DNA of 19,365 bases, from contig DATEQV010000515.1 of NCBI GenBank assembly GCA_035272265.1, positions 1 to 19,365 on the forward strand. Direction: 5' to 3'. The notes beneath the pieces are model-generated. The model searched no databases, was not told the origin of the DNA, and saw nothing but the letters and a program-made list of their open reading frames with translations. Made by a program: the position numbers and the translations under genes. This stretch comes from Acidisphaera sp035272265. Its GTDB lineage: Bacteria; Pseudomonadota; Alphaproteobacteria; Acetobacterales; Acetobacteraceae. Positions 1-7,624 of this stretch are shown here, piece by piece. Position 1 is the first letter of the stretch. Every line of letters starts with the position of its first letter.

Positions 1-1007
1 AGATGCGGGCGCTGGATCGGCTGCGCCATCTCGCCGCGGGTGTCGATGCCGGTCGCGACGACCGAGACGCGGATCTTGCCCTGCAGGTTCTCGTCGATCG
101 CCGAGCCGAAGATGATGTTGGCCTCCTCGTCGACTTCCTCGCGGATACGGTTGGCGGCCTGATCGACCTCGAACAGCGTCATGTCGTCGCCGCCGGTGAT
201 GTTGATCAGCAGGCCACGCGCGCCCGACATGCTGGTGTCCTCCAGCAGCGGGTTGCTGATCGCCGCTTCGGCGGCGCGGACGGCGCGGGTCTCGCCCTCC
301 GCCTCGCCGGTGCCCATCATCGCCTTGCCCATCTCCGCCATCACGGTGCGGATGTCGGCGAAGTCGAGGTTCACGAGGCCGGGCGCCATCATCAGGTCGG
401 TGACCCCGCGCACGCCCATGTACAGGACGTTGTCGGCCATCTTGAAGGCTTCCTTCCACGTGGTCTTCTCGTTGGCCATGCGGAAGAGGTTCTGGTTCGG
501 AATCACGATCAGCGTGTCGACGTAGTGCTGCAGGTCCTCGATGCCGAGTTCGGCGGCCCGCGCGCGCCGGCTGCCCTCGAACGCGAACGGCTTGGTCACC
601 ACGCCCACGGTCAGGATGTTCCGCTCGCGCGCCATCCGCGCGATCACCGGCGCGGCACCCGTGCCGGTGCCGCCGCCCATGCCGGCGGTGACGAAGACCA
701 TGTGCGTGCCGTCCAGATGGCGCACCAGCTCGTCGGCCGCCTCCTCGGCCGCGGCGCGTCCGATCTCCGGCTTCGCCCCCGCGCCCAGGCCCTGCGTGAT
801 GTGCGGGCCGAGCTGGATGCGGCGGTCGGCGCGGCTGTGGATCAGCTGCTGCGCGTCGGTGTTGGCGACGATGAACTCCACGCCCTTCAGCTCGAGGGCG
901 ATCATGTTGTCCACCGCGTTGGTGCCGCCGCCGCCGACTCCGATCACCGCGATGCGCGGGGTGAAGTCGGTGTGCTGCTGCTGCGGGATCATCAGGTTGA
1001 GGGTCAT
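1..1007 (-). CDS. ftsZ: Cell division protein FtsZ (3' part outside window)
   Basis: Tubulin-like GTPase that polymerises into the cytokinetic Z ring under the inner membrane. 335 complete codons are visible; the C-terminal linker and the FtsA-binding tail lie beyond the left edge. The nucleotide-binding loop IGVGGGGTNAVDNM is near residues 22-35, the tubulin signature GGGTGTG at 111-117, and the T7 catalytic loop NLDFADIR at 213-220 with its two aspartates (D215, D218). The GTPase and C-terminal tubulin-like domains look intact as far as they are seen. The ATG at 1007 is preceded by AAGGGAAG, a moderate ribosome binding site. It is the last gene of the cluster and the only one here separated from its upstream neighbour by a real gap (94 bp after ftsA), so it may also have separate expression. 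Identity is certain. Confidence 0.98.
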   Translation of the reverse strand, partial: MTLNLMIPQQQHTDFTPRIAVIGVGGGGTNAVDNMIALELKGVEFIVANTDAQQLIHSRADRRIQLGPHITQGLGAGAKPEIGRAAAEEAADELVRHLDGTHMVFVTAGMGGGTGTGAAPVIARMARERNILTVGVVTKPFAFEGSRRARAAELGIEDLQHYVDTLIVIPNQNLFRMANEKTTWKEAFKMADNVLYMGVRGVTDLMMAPGLVNLDFADIRTVMAEMGKAMMGTGEAEGETRAVRAAEAAISNPLLEDTSMSGARGLLINITGGDDMTLFEVDQAANRIREEVDEEANIIFGSAIDENLQGKIRVSVVATGIDTRGEMAQPIQRPH

Positions 1008-1101
1008 CTTGCCGCTTCCCTTGCTGCGGACGAACGTGCTTGTCGCGACGCCGATCGATTCGCGTCACGCGGTCTTCGCCGTGTCATGCGCGCACCTTTG
1101 G
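1008..1101 (-). other. ftsA-ftsZ intergenic gap, possible ftsZ leader
   Basis: This 94-bp stretch is the only gap of more than 2 bp between mraZ and ftsZ. It ends in AAGGGAAG a few bases before the ftsZ ATG, which serves as the ribosome binding site. One GANTC (GATTC at 1057-1061), the CcrM methylation sequence in many alphaproteobacteria, lies in the middle. I see no convincing -35/-10 pair and no terminator hairpin with a T tract. A separate ftsZ promoter is possible by analogy with other bacteria but is not shown by the sequence. Confidence 0.4.
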
Positions 1102-2418
1102 TCACACGCGCTCCTTGAGGAAATCCACGAGGCGCCCCAGCACCCCGCGCCGTCGTTGCGGTGCCAGGTCGATGTCGCCGATCGTGCGCCCGTCGCCGGA
1201 CGCCCAGGCCAGCAGCCCGGCGGCGGTGGCGAAGGCGGGGCCGGACGCGCTGTCGGGCAGGCCGCGGAGTGCGTGCGGGCGGCCGAGCCGCACCTGCCGG
1301 TCCAGGATCCGCGCCGCCATCTCGCGCGCGCCGGACAACTGGCAGGCGCCGCCGGTCAGCACCACGCGATGGCCGGCCGCGCGCGTCAGGCCGGAGCTTT
1401 CCAGCCGCTCGCGCACCAGCTCGAACGTCTCCTCGAGCCGCGGGCGGATGATGCTGACCACCATGCTGCGCGGCACCTTGGCGATCTGGTGCTCCTCCTC
1501 GCCGACGAGCGGGATCGGCAGCAGTTCGCGCTCGTCGTCCGGCGAGCCTTCGACGTTGCCATAGAGCGTCTTCAGCCGCTCGGCGTGCGAGACGGGCGTG
1601 GACAGCACGCGGGCGAGGTCGTTGGTCACATGCATGCCGCCGACCGGCAGCTGCGCGGTGTGCAGCACCTGGCCTTCGGCGAACACCGCCATGCCGGTGG
1701 TGCCGCCGCCCATGTCGATCACAGTCGAGCCGAGGTTGCGCTCGTCGTCGACCAGCGTGGCGAGCCCGGCCGCCATCGGCGCGGAGACGAGTTCGCCGAT
1801 GTCGAGGTCGCAGCGCGCGATGGCGGCGCCGAGCGAGCGCAGCGCCGACTGCCCGGCGTCGATCACGTGCAGCCGCGCGGTCAGCAGGTCGCAGTGCAGC
1901 CCGCGCGGATCGGCCACGCCGAGCGTATCGTCGACCGAGAAGGCGAGCGGCAGCGCGTGGATGATCTCGCGGCCGTCCGCTTCGGCCCGGTCGCGGCCTT
2001 CCACGACGACGCGGCGGATGTCCTGATCCTCGACCGGGCGACCGCCGACCGGCCATTGCACGTTGAACAGCCGACTCTCCGGCGCGCCGCAGCTCAGGTT
2101 GACCGTCACGCGGTGCAGCCGCATGTCGGCCATGTCCTCGGCTTGGCCGACGGCGGAGCGTATGGCCCGCTCGGCTTCGTCCAGATCGACGATGCCGCCG
2201 CCGCGCACGCCGCGCCCCTTCTGCCAGCCGAAGCCCACCACGCGCAGCGTGCCGTCGGACTCCACGCGGCCGATCAGGCAGCCGATCTTGGTCGTGCCGA
2301 CGTCGATGACGCCGAACGGGCCGCGGCCGTGCGCGCGGGGACGCGCGGGCTCCTCCGGTTCCATCGGGGGCAGCGCGATGCGGCGCGGGATGTCGTTCAC
2401 TGCTGGCGCTCCGCTCAC
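1102..2418 (-). CDS. ftsA: Cell division protein FtsA
   Basis: Actin-like ATPase that tethers FtsZ filaments to the inner membrane and signals to the periplasmic septal synthase. 438 residues. The phosphate-1 motif VIDVGTTKIG is at about residues 37-46, a second phosphate loop reads VIDMGGGTTGMAVF, and VLTGGACQLSG is the adenosine motif. The protein ends in GVLGRLVDFLKERV, the amphipathic membrane-targeting helix of FtsA. The first ~33 residues are Pro/Arg-rich and precede the actin fold, longer than in E. coli FtsA. The start is GTG at 2418, which overlaps the ftsQ stop in a GTGA junction; AAAGG lies 8 bases upstream. An internal start would shorten only the extension. Followed by ftsZ after 94 bp. 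Confidence 0.97.
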   Translation of the reverse strand: MSGAPAVNDIPRRIALPPMEPEEPARPRAHGRGPFGVIDVGTTKIGCLIGRVESDGTLRVVGFGWQKGRGVRGGGIVDLDEAERAIRSAVGQAEDMADMRLHRVTVNLSCGAPESRLFNVQWPVGGRPVEDQDIRRVVVEGRDRAEADGREIIHALPLAFSVDDTLGVADPRGLHCDLLTARLHVIDAGQSALRSLGAAIARCDLDIGELVSAPMAAGLATLVDDERNLGSTVIDMGGGTTGMAVFAEGQVLHTAQLPVGGMHVTNDLARVLSTPVSHAERLKTLYGNVEGSPDDERELLPIPLVGEEEHQIAKVPRSMVVSIIRPRLEETFELVRERLESSGLTRAAGHRVVLTGGACQLSGAREMAARILDRQVRLGRPHALRGLPDSASGPAFATAAGLLAWASGDGRTIGDIDLAPQRRRGVLGRLVDFLKERV

Positions 2419-3302
2419 GTCGGTCGCCTTTGCTGCACGTCCGGCTTCGATTCGGTCGAGGGCTGCGGATGCACAACAAGGCGATCGGGGAGGCGCATGT
2501 CGACGGTCTGCAAGGGCCGGTCGAGCAGCGCATGCTGCTGTTCGAGCTGCACGAGCCGGTCCAGCGCCTCGACTTCGTGGCCTTCGGGCAGCAGCACGTC
2601 GCAGCCGGTGTTCAGGTGGAGGTTCCAGCGCCGCTCGCCGACGCGCACCGCCGCGACGACGTGGCTCTGGATGGCCGGCCGGTCGCGCAGCGCGTCGATC
2701 AGCACGGCGGCGGCCTTCGGCGCGCCGAGGCCGACGACGAGCGGCAGGCTCTTGAACGCGGCGGCGTCCTGGTCGGTGACGATCTCGCCGGTGCGGTCGA
2801 TCAGCTTGAACTTGCCGTCGTGCTGCCAGATCGCGAACGGCCGGCGTTCCTCCAGCGCGACGACGATGGTGCCCGGCAGCCGGCGCTCGACGGTGGCGTG
2901 CTGCACCCAGGCGAGGCTTTCGATTCGCGCACGCGCGGCGGCGACCGAAAAGCCGAGCGTCGGATCGCCCTTGGCGACACCGATCACCGTGCGCAACAGC
3001 GGCTCGGGCGTATTGGCGCGGCCTTCGATGACGATGTCGGTCACGCGCATCCCGGCGGCCGCGGCGCTGCGCGCGATGCGGTCGCGCAACCCGCTGAGCA
3101 GCCCGTCCGGCGCGCCGGCGTGCAACGCGGCGAGCACCGGCACCAGCAGGATCGCGGCGACGGTCGTGTAGGCGAGCGGACGCAGCAGACGGCGCTGGCG
3201 GCGCAGCATCAGCTTCAGCCAGCTCGGCCGGTCGTTGACCGAGTTGCGCGGGCTGCGCGCCTGCTGCCGGCCGTTCTGCGGGGGGCGGACTACGCGCGGC
3301 AC
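2415..3302 (-). CDS. ftsQ: Cell division protein FtsQ
   Basis: Bitopic inner-membrane protein that recruits and regulates FtsL/FtsB and the septal synthase FtsWI. 295 residues from the chosen start: a basic, Pro/Arg-rich cytoplasmic part (1-42), one membrane segment (about 43-61), a POTRA domain (about 86-154, starting at VTDIVIEGRANTPE) and the FtsQ-type C-terminal domain. ERRLPGTIVVALEERRPFA is the typical POTRA end. The start is inferred to be GTG at 3302: it lies 13 bp inside the end of ddl, has GGAG 8 bases upstream and gives MPRVVRPP. The first in-frame ATG downstream (residue 32) would remove most of the cytoplasmic part. The stop overlaps the ftsA start. The reading frame is open further upstream, but that would run far into ddl. 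Confidence 0.94.
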   Translation of the reverse strand: MPRVVRPPQNGRQQARSPRNSVNDRPSWLKLMLRRQRRLLRPLAYTTVAAILLVPVLAALHAGAPDGLLSGLRDRIARSAAAAGMRVTDIVIEGRANTPEPLLRTVIGVAKGDPTLGFSVAAARARIESLAWVQHATVERRLPGTIVVALEERRPFAIWQHDGKFKLIDRTGEIVTDQDAAAFKSLPLVVGLGAPKAAAVLIDALRDRPAIQSHVVAAVRVGERRWNLHLNTGCDVLLPEGHEVEALDRLVQLEQQHALLDRPLQTVDMRLPDRLVVHPQPSTESKPDVQQRRPT

Positions 3303-4207
3303 GCGGCGTTCTCCACCAGCCAGACGCACAGCTCCTGGAACGAAATGCCGCAATGCGCCGCCTGCTCGGGCAGCAGCGACGTGGGCGTCAGGCCGGGCTG
3401 GGTGTTGACCTCCAGCAGCACGAGGTGGCCGGGCTCGCCTTCCGTGTCGTCGTAGCGGAAGTCCGCGCGAGATGCGCCGCGGCAGCCGAGCGCGCGGTGC
3501 GCGGCGACGGCGAACTTTTTCGCCTGCGCTTCGGCGTCCGGGTGGATGCGGGCGGGGATGATGTGGCGCGAGCCGCCTTCGGCGTATTTGCTTTCGTAGT
3601 CGTAGAAGGCGTGCGTGGCCACGATGTCGGTGATGGCCAGCGCCCGGTCCCCCATCACCGCGACGGTCAGCTCGCGGCCGGGGACGTAGCGCTCCACCAT
3701 CGCGTCGGTGCCGAAGCGCCAGCCGCGCGCGATGTCGGCGCGCCGGTTGTCGCCGTCGCGGATGATCGCGACGCCCACCGAGCTGCCTTCGTTGAGCGGC
3801 TTGATGACGTACGGGCGGGGCAGCGGATCGGCGTCGATCAGAGCTGCGACCGGCATGACGCGCCCGTCCGCGACCGGCAGGCCCGCCTGCGCGAACACGG
3901 CTTTGGCGGCGGCCTTGTCCATCGCCAGCGCGGAGGCGCACACGCCGGAATGCGTGTACGGGATGTTGAGCCAGTCCAGCACGCCCTGGATGGTGCCGTC
4001 CTCGCCGAAGCGCCCGTGCAGCGCGTTGAACACCACGTCGGGCTTCGGCGTCAGTGCGGCGAGGATGGCGCCGATGTCGTCGTTCACCTCGATGGGGGTC
4101 ACGGCGAACCCGCTCTCGCGCAGCGCGGCGATGACCTGGATGCCGGACGAGAGGCTGACCTCGCGCTCGGCGGAGATGCCGCCGTACAGGACCGCCACGC
4201 GCTTCAC
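3290..4207 (-). CDS. ddl: D-alanine--D-alanine ligase
   Basis: ATP-grasp ligase joining two D-alanines into the dipeptide that MurF adds to the UDP-MurNAc-tripeptide, in the cytoplasm. 305 residues, normal for DdlB-type enzymes. VAVLYGGISAEREVSLSSG (4-22) carries the N-terminal glutamate and serines of the first D-Ala site; the ATP-grasp core includes YVIKPLNEGSSVGV (133-146) and LLEVNTQPG near the C-terminus. The loop FYDYESKY (201-208) has the tyrosine expected for D-Ala-D-Ala rather than D-Ala-D-Lac synthesis. The start is GTG at 4207, with GGAGGT 6 bases upstream; it shares GTGA with the murB stop. The 3' end overlaps ftsQ by 13 bp. Confidence 0.97.
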   Translation of the reverse strand: MKRVAVLYGGISAEREVSLSSGIQVIAALRESGFAVTPIEVNDDIGAILAALTPKPDVVFNALHGRFGEDGTIQGVLDWLNIPYTHSGVCASALAMDKAAAKAVFAQAGLPVADGRVMPVAALIDADPLPRPYVIKPLNEGSSVGVAIIRDGDNRRADIARGWRFGTDAMVERYVPGRELTVAVMGDRALAITDIVATHAFYDYESKYAEGGSRHIIPARIHPDAEAQAKKFAVAAHRALGCRGASRADFRYDDTEGEPGHLVLLEVNTQPGLTPTSLLPEQAAHCGISFQELCVWLVENAACRA

Positions 4208-5139
4208 GACACCACCTCCGGCCGGCCAGCGGGGACGCCGATGCGGTGGATCTCCCACTCCAGCGACACGCCGCTCATCGCATGCACGCGGCGGCGGACT
4301 TCCTCGCCGAGGCCTTCGATGTCGGCGGCGGTCGCGTCGCCGGTGTTGATCAGGAAGTTGCAGTGCTTCTCGCTGACCTGCGCGCCGCCCCGGGTCAGGC
4401 CGCGGCAGCCGGCGGTGTCGATCAGCTCCCAGGCCTTCATCCCGGGCGGGTTGCGGAAGGTCGAACCGCCGGTGCGCGCGCGCACGGGTTGCGTGGCCTC
4501 GCGGCCGGCGCGGATCTCCGCCATGCGGGCGGCGATGCGCTCGGGGGCGCCCGGCACGCCGCGCAGGCGCGCACGCACCACCACCGATTCCGCCGGCAGG
4601 CGCGCGTGGCGGTAGGAGAAGTGGAGCTTCGCGGCCTCCAGCCGCTCGATCTCGCCGGAGCGCGTCACGATGTCGGCCCAGTCGAGGATTTCCGCCATGT
4701 CGCCGCCATAGGCGCCGGCGTTCATCGCCACCGCGCCGCCGATCGTGCCGGGGATGCCGCACAGGAACTCCAGCCCGGCGATGCCGGCCGATGCGGCGGT
4801 CTCCGCCACCGTCGCGTCGAGTGCGGCGGCACCGGCGACGATGCCGCCGTCGTCCACCGCGATCTCGCCGAAGCCGCGGCCGAGGCGCAGCACCACGCCG
4901 GGCAGCCCGCCGTCGCGCACGATCAGGTTCGACGCGGCGCCGATCGTCCGCACCGGCACGGTGTGCGGCAGCGCGCGCAGGAACTGCGCGAGGTCTTCGG
5001 CGTCCGCCGGACGCACCAGCGCCTCGGCCGGGCCGCCGACGCGAAACCACGTGAACGGCGCCAGCACCGCGTCGGCCTGCACGCGTCCGCGCAACGGCGG
5101 CAGACTGGCGACGAAATCCTGCACCGGTGCGGCCATCAT
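4204..5139 (-). CDS. murB: UDP-N-acetylenolpyruvoylglucosamine reductase MurB
   Basis: FAD- and NADPH-dependent reductase making UDP-MurNAc from the enolpyruvyl intermediate, the second committed step of peptidoglycan precursor synthesis. 311 residues. FAD-binding segments are seen at TIGAASNLIVRDGG (65-78) and GIPGTIGGAVAMNAGAYG (128-145). The catalytic serine is in GGSTFRNP (S226), and the C-terminal LEWEIHRIG (293-301) holds the conserved acidic residue. The lack of the larger insertion of the E. coli form and the PFTWFRVGGPAE start are of the type II kind common in alphaproteobacteria. Start ATG at 5139 overlaps the murC stop (ATGA), with GGAAGG upstream; a second ATG follows directly. 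Its place between murC and ddl is one of the reasons for the alphaproteobacterial assignment. Confidence 0.97.
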   Translation of the reverse strand: MMAAPVQDFVASLPPLRGRVQADAVLAPFTWFRVGGPAEALVRPADAEDLAQFLRALPHTVPVRTIGAASNLIVRDGGLPGVVLRLGRGFGEIAVDDGGIVAGAAALDATVAETAASAGIAGLEFLCGIPGTIGGAVAMNAGAYGGDMAEILDWADIVTRSGEIERLEAAKLHFSYRHARLPAESVVVRARLRGVPGAPERIAARMAEIRAGREATQPVRARTGGSTFRNPPGMKAWELIDTAGCRGLTRGGAQVSEKHCNFLINTGDATAADIEGLGEEVRRRVHAMSGVSLEWEIHRIGVPAGRPEVVS

Positions 5140-6569
5140 CGCGACCGCCTTCCGCCGCCGGTCTGCAGCGCGGCGAGTTGTTCGGGCAGGGCGGCGGCCC
5201 ACTGCGTGATGTTGCCGGCGCCGAGGCAGATGACGAAGTCGCCCTGCCGCGCGATCGCGTGCACCATCTCCGCCAGATGCTCGGGACCCGGCAGCGGCAC
5301 CACGCTGCGATGGCCGGCGGCGCGCAGCCCGTCGACCAGCTCGTCGCGGCTGGCGCCCGCGATCGGCGCCTCGCCCGCCGGATAGACGTCGGCGACGATC
5401 ACCGTGCCGGCGTCGTTCATGCAGGTGCAGAACTCGCTGAACAGGCTGGCGAGCCGCGTGTAGCGGTGCGGCTGCACCACGGCCACCACATCGCGCGCGC
5501 CCGCCTGCCGTGCGGCCTTCAGCACCGCGGCGATCTCCACCGGGTGGTGGCCGTAGTCGTCGATCACCGTGATGCCGCCCGCTTCGCCGGTCTTGGTGAA
5601 GCGGCGCTTGACGCCACGGAACGCAGCGAAGGCGCTGCGCAGCGTGGCGTCGTCGATGTCCATCTCCATTCCCACCGCGATCGCGGCGAGCGCGTTCTGC
5701 ACGTTGTGCTGGCCCAGCATCGGCAGGCGGAACGGACCCATGCGGCGCGAGCGATGGCGGTTGGCGCGGTCGGTCAGCACCGCCTCGAACGTGCAGCCGA
5801 GCCGGTCGGCCACCAGCTTGTCGGCGCGCACGTCGGCCTGCTGCGAAAAGCCGTAGGTGACGATGCGATGGTCCGACAGGCGCGGGATCATCTGCTGCAC
5901 CGCCGGATGGTCGATGCACAGCACCGCGAAGCCGTAAAACGGCACGTTGGCGACGAACTGGTCGTAGCCGGCGATCATCGCCTCGGGCGTGCCCCAGTGA
6001 TCGAGGTGCTCGGGGTCCATGTTGGTCACCACCGCGATCACCGCCGGCAGGCGCAGGAAGCTGCCGTCGCTCTCGTCGGCCTCGACCACCATCCAGTCGC
6101 CCGCGCCGAGCCGCGTGTTGGTGCCGTAGGCATTGATGATGCCGCCGTTGATGACGGTCGGATCAAGGTGTGCGGCTTCCATCACCGCGGCGATCAGGCT
6201 GGTCGTGGTGGTCTTGCCGTGCGTGCCGCCGACCGCGACCGACCATTTCAGCCGCATCAGCTCGGCCAGCATCTCCGCGCGCCGCACCACGGGAATCGCC
6301 CGCTTGCGGGCGGCGACGATCTCCGGGTTGTCGCGCTTCACGGCGGTCGAGAACACGACCACCTGCGCGTCGCCGAGGTTCGCCGCGTCGTGGCCGACGG
6401 CGACCGGGATGCCGGCCTCGCGCAGCCGGCGCACGTTGGCGGAATCGGCGATGTCGGTGCCCTGCACGCGGTAGCCGAGGTTGTGCAGCACCTCGGCGAT
6501 GCCGGACATGCCGATGCCGCCGATGCCGACGAAATGGATCGTGCCGATCGACAGCGGCAGCGCCCTCAT
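5136..6569 (-). CDS. murC: UDP-N-acetylmuramate--L-alanine ligase MurC
   Basis: Cytoplasmic ATP-dependent Mur ligase that adds L-alanine, the first residue of the stem peptide, to UDP-MurNAc. 477 residues, normal length. The N-terminal Rossmann domain starts with IHFVGIGGIGMSGIAEVL (11-28). The P-loop is GGTHGKTTTTS (114-124), followed by EADESDGSFL and by TNMDPEHLDHW, both typical of MurC. The C-terminal domain contains DDYGHHPVEI and VVQPHRYTR. The start at 6569 overlaps the murG stop (ATGA) and has a near-perfect Shine-Dalgarno, AGAGGAGGT, 6 bases upstream, the strongest seen in the cluster. That suggests independent ribosome entry in addition to coupling. Confidence 0.98.
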   Translation of the reverse strand: MRALPLSIGTIHFVGIGGIGMSGIAEVLHNLGYRVQGTDIADSANVRRLREAGIPVAVGHDAANLGDAQVVVFSTAVKRDNPEIVAARKRAIPVVRRAEMLAELMRLKWSVAVGGTHGKTTTTSLIAAVMEAAHLDPTVINGGIINAYGTNTRLGAGDWMVVEADESDGSFLRLPAVIAVVTNMDPEHLDHWGTPEAMIAGYDQFVANVPFYGFAVLCIDHPAVQQMIPRLSDHRIVTYGFSQQADVRADKLVADRLGCTFEAVLTDRANRHRSRRMGPFRLPMLGQHNVQNALAAIAVGMEMDIDDATLRSAFAAFRGVKRRFTKTGEAGGITVIDDYGHHPVEIAAVLKAARQAGARDVVAVVQPHRYTRLASLFSEFCTCMNDAGTVIVADVYPAGEAPIAGASRDELVDGLRAAGHRSVVPLPGPEHLAEMVHAIARQGDFVICLGAGNITQWAAALPEQLAALQTGGGRRSR

Positions 6570-7624
6570 GCCGGCACCTCCTCTGTGACGAGACTTTCGA
6601 CGAGGTCGGCGAGGCGCGCCGCCGCGTCCGGACGGCCGTGCGCGCCGATGCCGGCGGCGATGGCGCTGAGGTCGGGCAGCATGGTCTCGATGGCGTGGCG
6701 CAGTTCGCGCGGCGACACCGGCTCGGGCATCACGATCGCGCCGAGCGCGCGGGCGTTGGCGGACTGGTGGTCGTCGATCGCGTGCGGCAGCGGGATCAGG
6801 ATCGCGGGGCGGCCGACGGCGGCGAGTTCGGCGACGGTCGACGCACCCGCGCGCGCGATGACCAGCTGCGCGTCGGCAAGCCGGCGGGGGATGTCGGGGA
6901 AGAACGTCGCCAGCTCGGCCTCGATGCCCGCCTGCGCGTAGGCGGTGCGCACGCGGTCGATGTCCTCCGGCCGGCATTGCTGGGTGACGTGGGGACGCGG
7001 CCCGGCGAGTCCGGCGATGGCGGGCGGCACGACGTCGCTCAGCGCGCGCGCGCCGAGCGAGCCGCCGAGCACCAGGATGTGCATCCCGCCGTCGGGTGGC
7101 GTGTACGGCGCGGGATCGAAGCCAGGGCGGACGGGATTGCCGGTCAGCACCGTGCGCACGGCTGGGACTCGCGAGGTCGCGGCGAAGCTCAGCGCGAGCG
7201 CGCTGGCCCAGCGCGACAGAAAACGGTTGGCGCGGCCGAGCACGGCGTTCTGCTCGTGCAGGATCGCGGGAATGCCGAGCATGCGCGCACCCAGCACGGG
7301 GGCCACCGCCGGGTAGCCGCCGAACCCGACGACGGCGCTCGCCCGCAGGCGCGACAACGCGGCGCGAGCTTCCACCACGCCGCGCGCGATCGAGACCACC
7401 GCGCCGCCTGCGCGCAGCACACCGCGTCCGGCGATGCCGGCGCCGCGGATCGTCAGGCGCTGCTCGAACGCGCCGCCCTCGCGGCCGGCGGTGCGCGCGT
7501 CGGTCAACAGCACCACGCGGCGGCCGCGCGCGGCCAGTACCACCGACAGCGCCTCGGCCGGGAAGAAGTGGCCGCCGGTGCCGCCGGCGGCGATGACGAT
7601 CGGCCTCACCTCGGGCGCCCTCAT
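6566..7624 (-). CDS. murG: UDP-GlcNAc:lipid I N-acetylglucosaminyltransferase MurG
   Basis: Peripheral inner-membrane glycosyltransferase (GT-B fold, GT28 family) that adds GlcNAc to lipid I to make lipid II. 352 residues. The N-terminal glycine-rich loop is IAAGGTGGHFFPAEAL (11-26). HEQNAVLGRANRFL is the conserved acceptor-side segment, VLGGSLGARAL the second glycine loop, and VIARAGASTVAELAAVGRPAILIPLPHAIDDHQ the UDP-GlcNAc site with its conserved glutamate and DDHQ. The start at 7624 overlaps the ftsW stop (ATGA), with GGAGA 6 bases before it. A GTG six codons in is a less likely alternative start. It sits between ftsW and murC, so lipid II is made next to the genes that use it. Confidence 0.97.
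   Translation of the reverse strand: MRAPEVRPIVIAAGGTGGHFFPAEALSVVLAARGRRVVLLTDARTAGREGGAFEQRLTIRGAGIAGRGVLRAGGAVVSIARGVVEARAALSRLRASAVVGFGGYPAVAPVLGARMLGIPAILHEQNAVLGRANRFLSRWASALALSFAATSRVPAVRTVLTGNPVRPGFDPAPYTPPDGGMHILVLGGSLGARALSDVVPPAIAGLAGPRPHVTQQCRPEDIDRVRTAYAQAGIEAELATFFPDIPRRLADAQLVIARAGASTVAELAAVGRPAILIPLPHAIDDHQSANARALGAIVMPEPVSPRELRHAIETMLPDLSAIAAGIGAHGRPDAAARLADLVESLVTEEVPA

Noticed and set aside
541..3171. Long + strand open frame (876 codons) opposite ftsZ, ftsA and ftsQ
   Set aside because: It is antisense to three clearly recognised genes, its translation is low-complexity and Arg/Ala-rich, and very GC-rich coding DNA commonly leaves the opposite strand free of stops.
5127..6941. 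Long + strand open frame (604 codons) opposite murC and part of murG
   Set aside because: Shadow of the murC codon bias; no recognisable domain and no plausible ribosome binding site.
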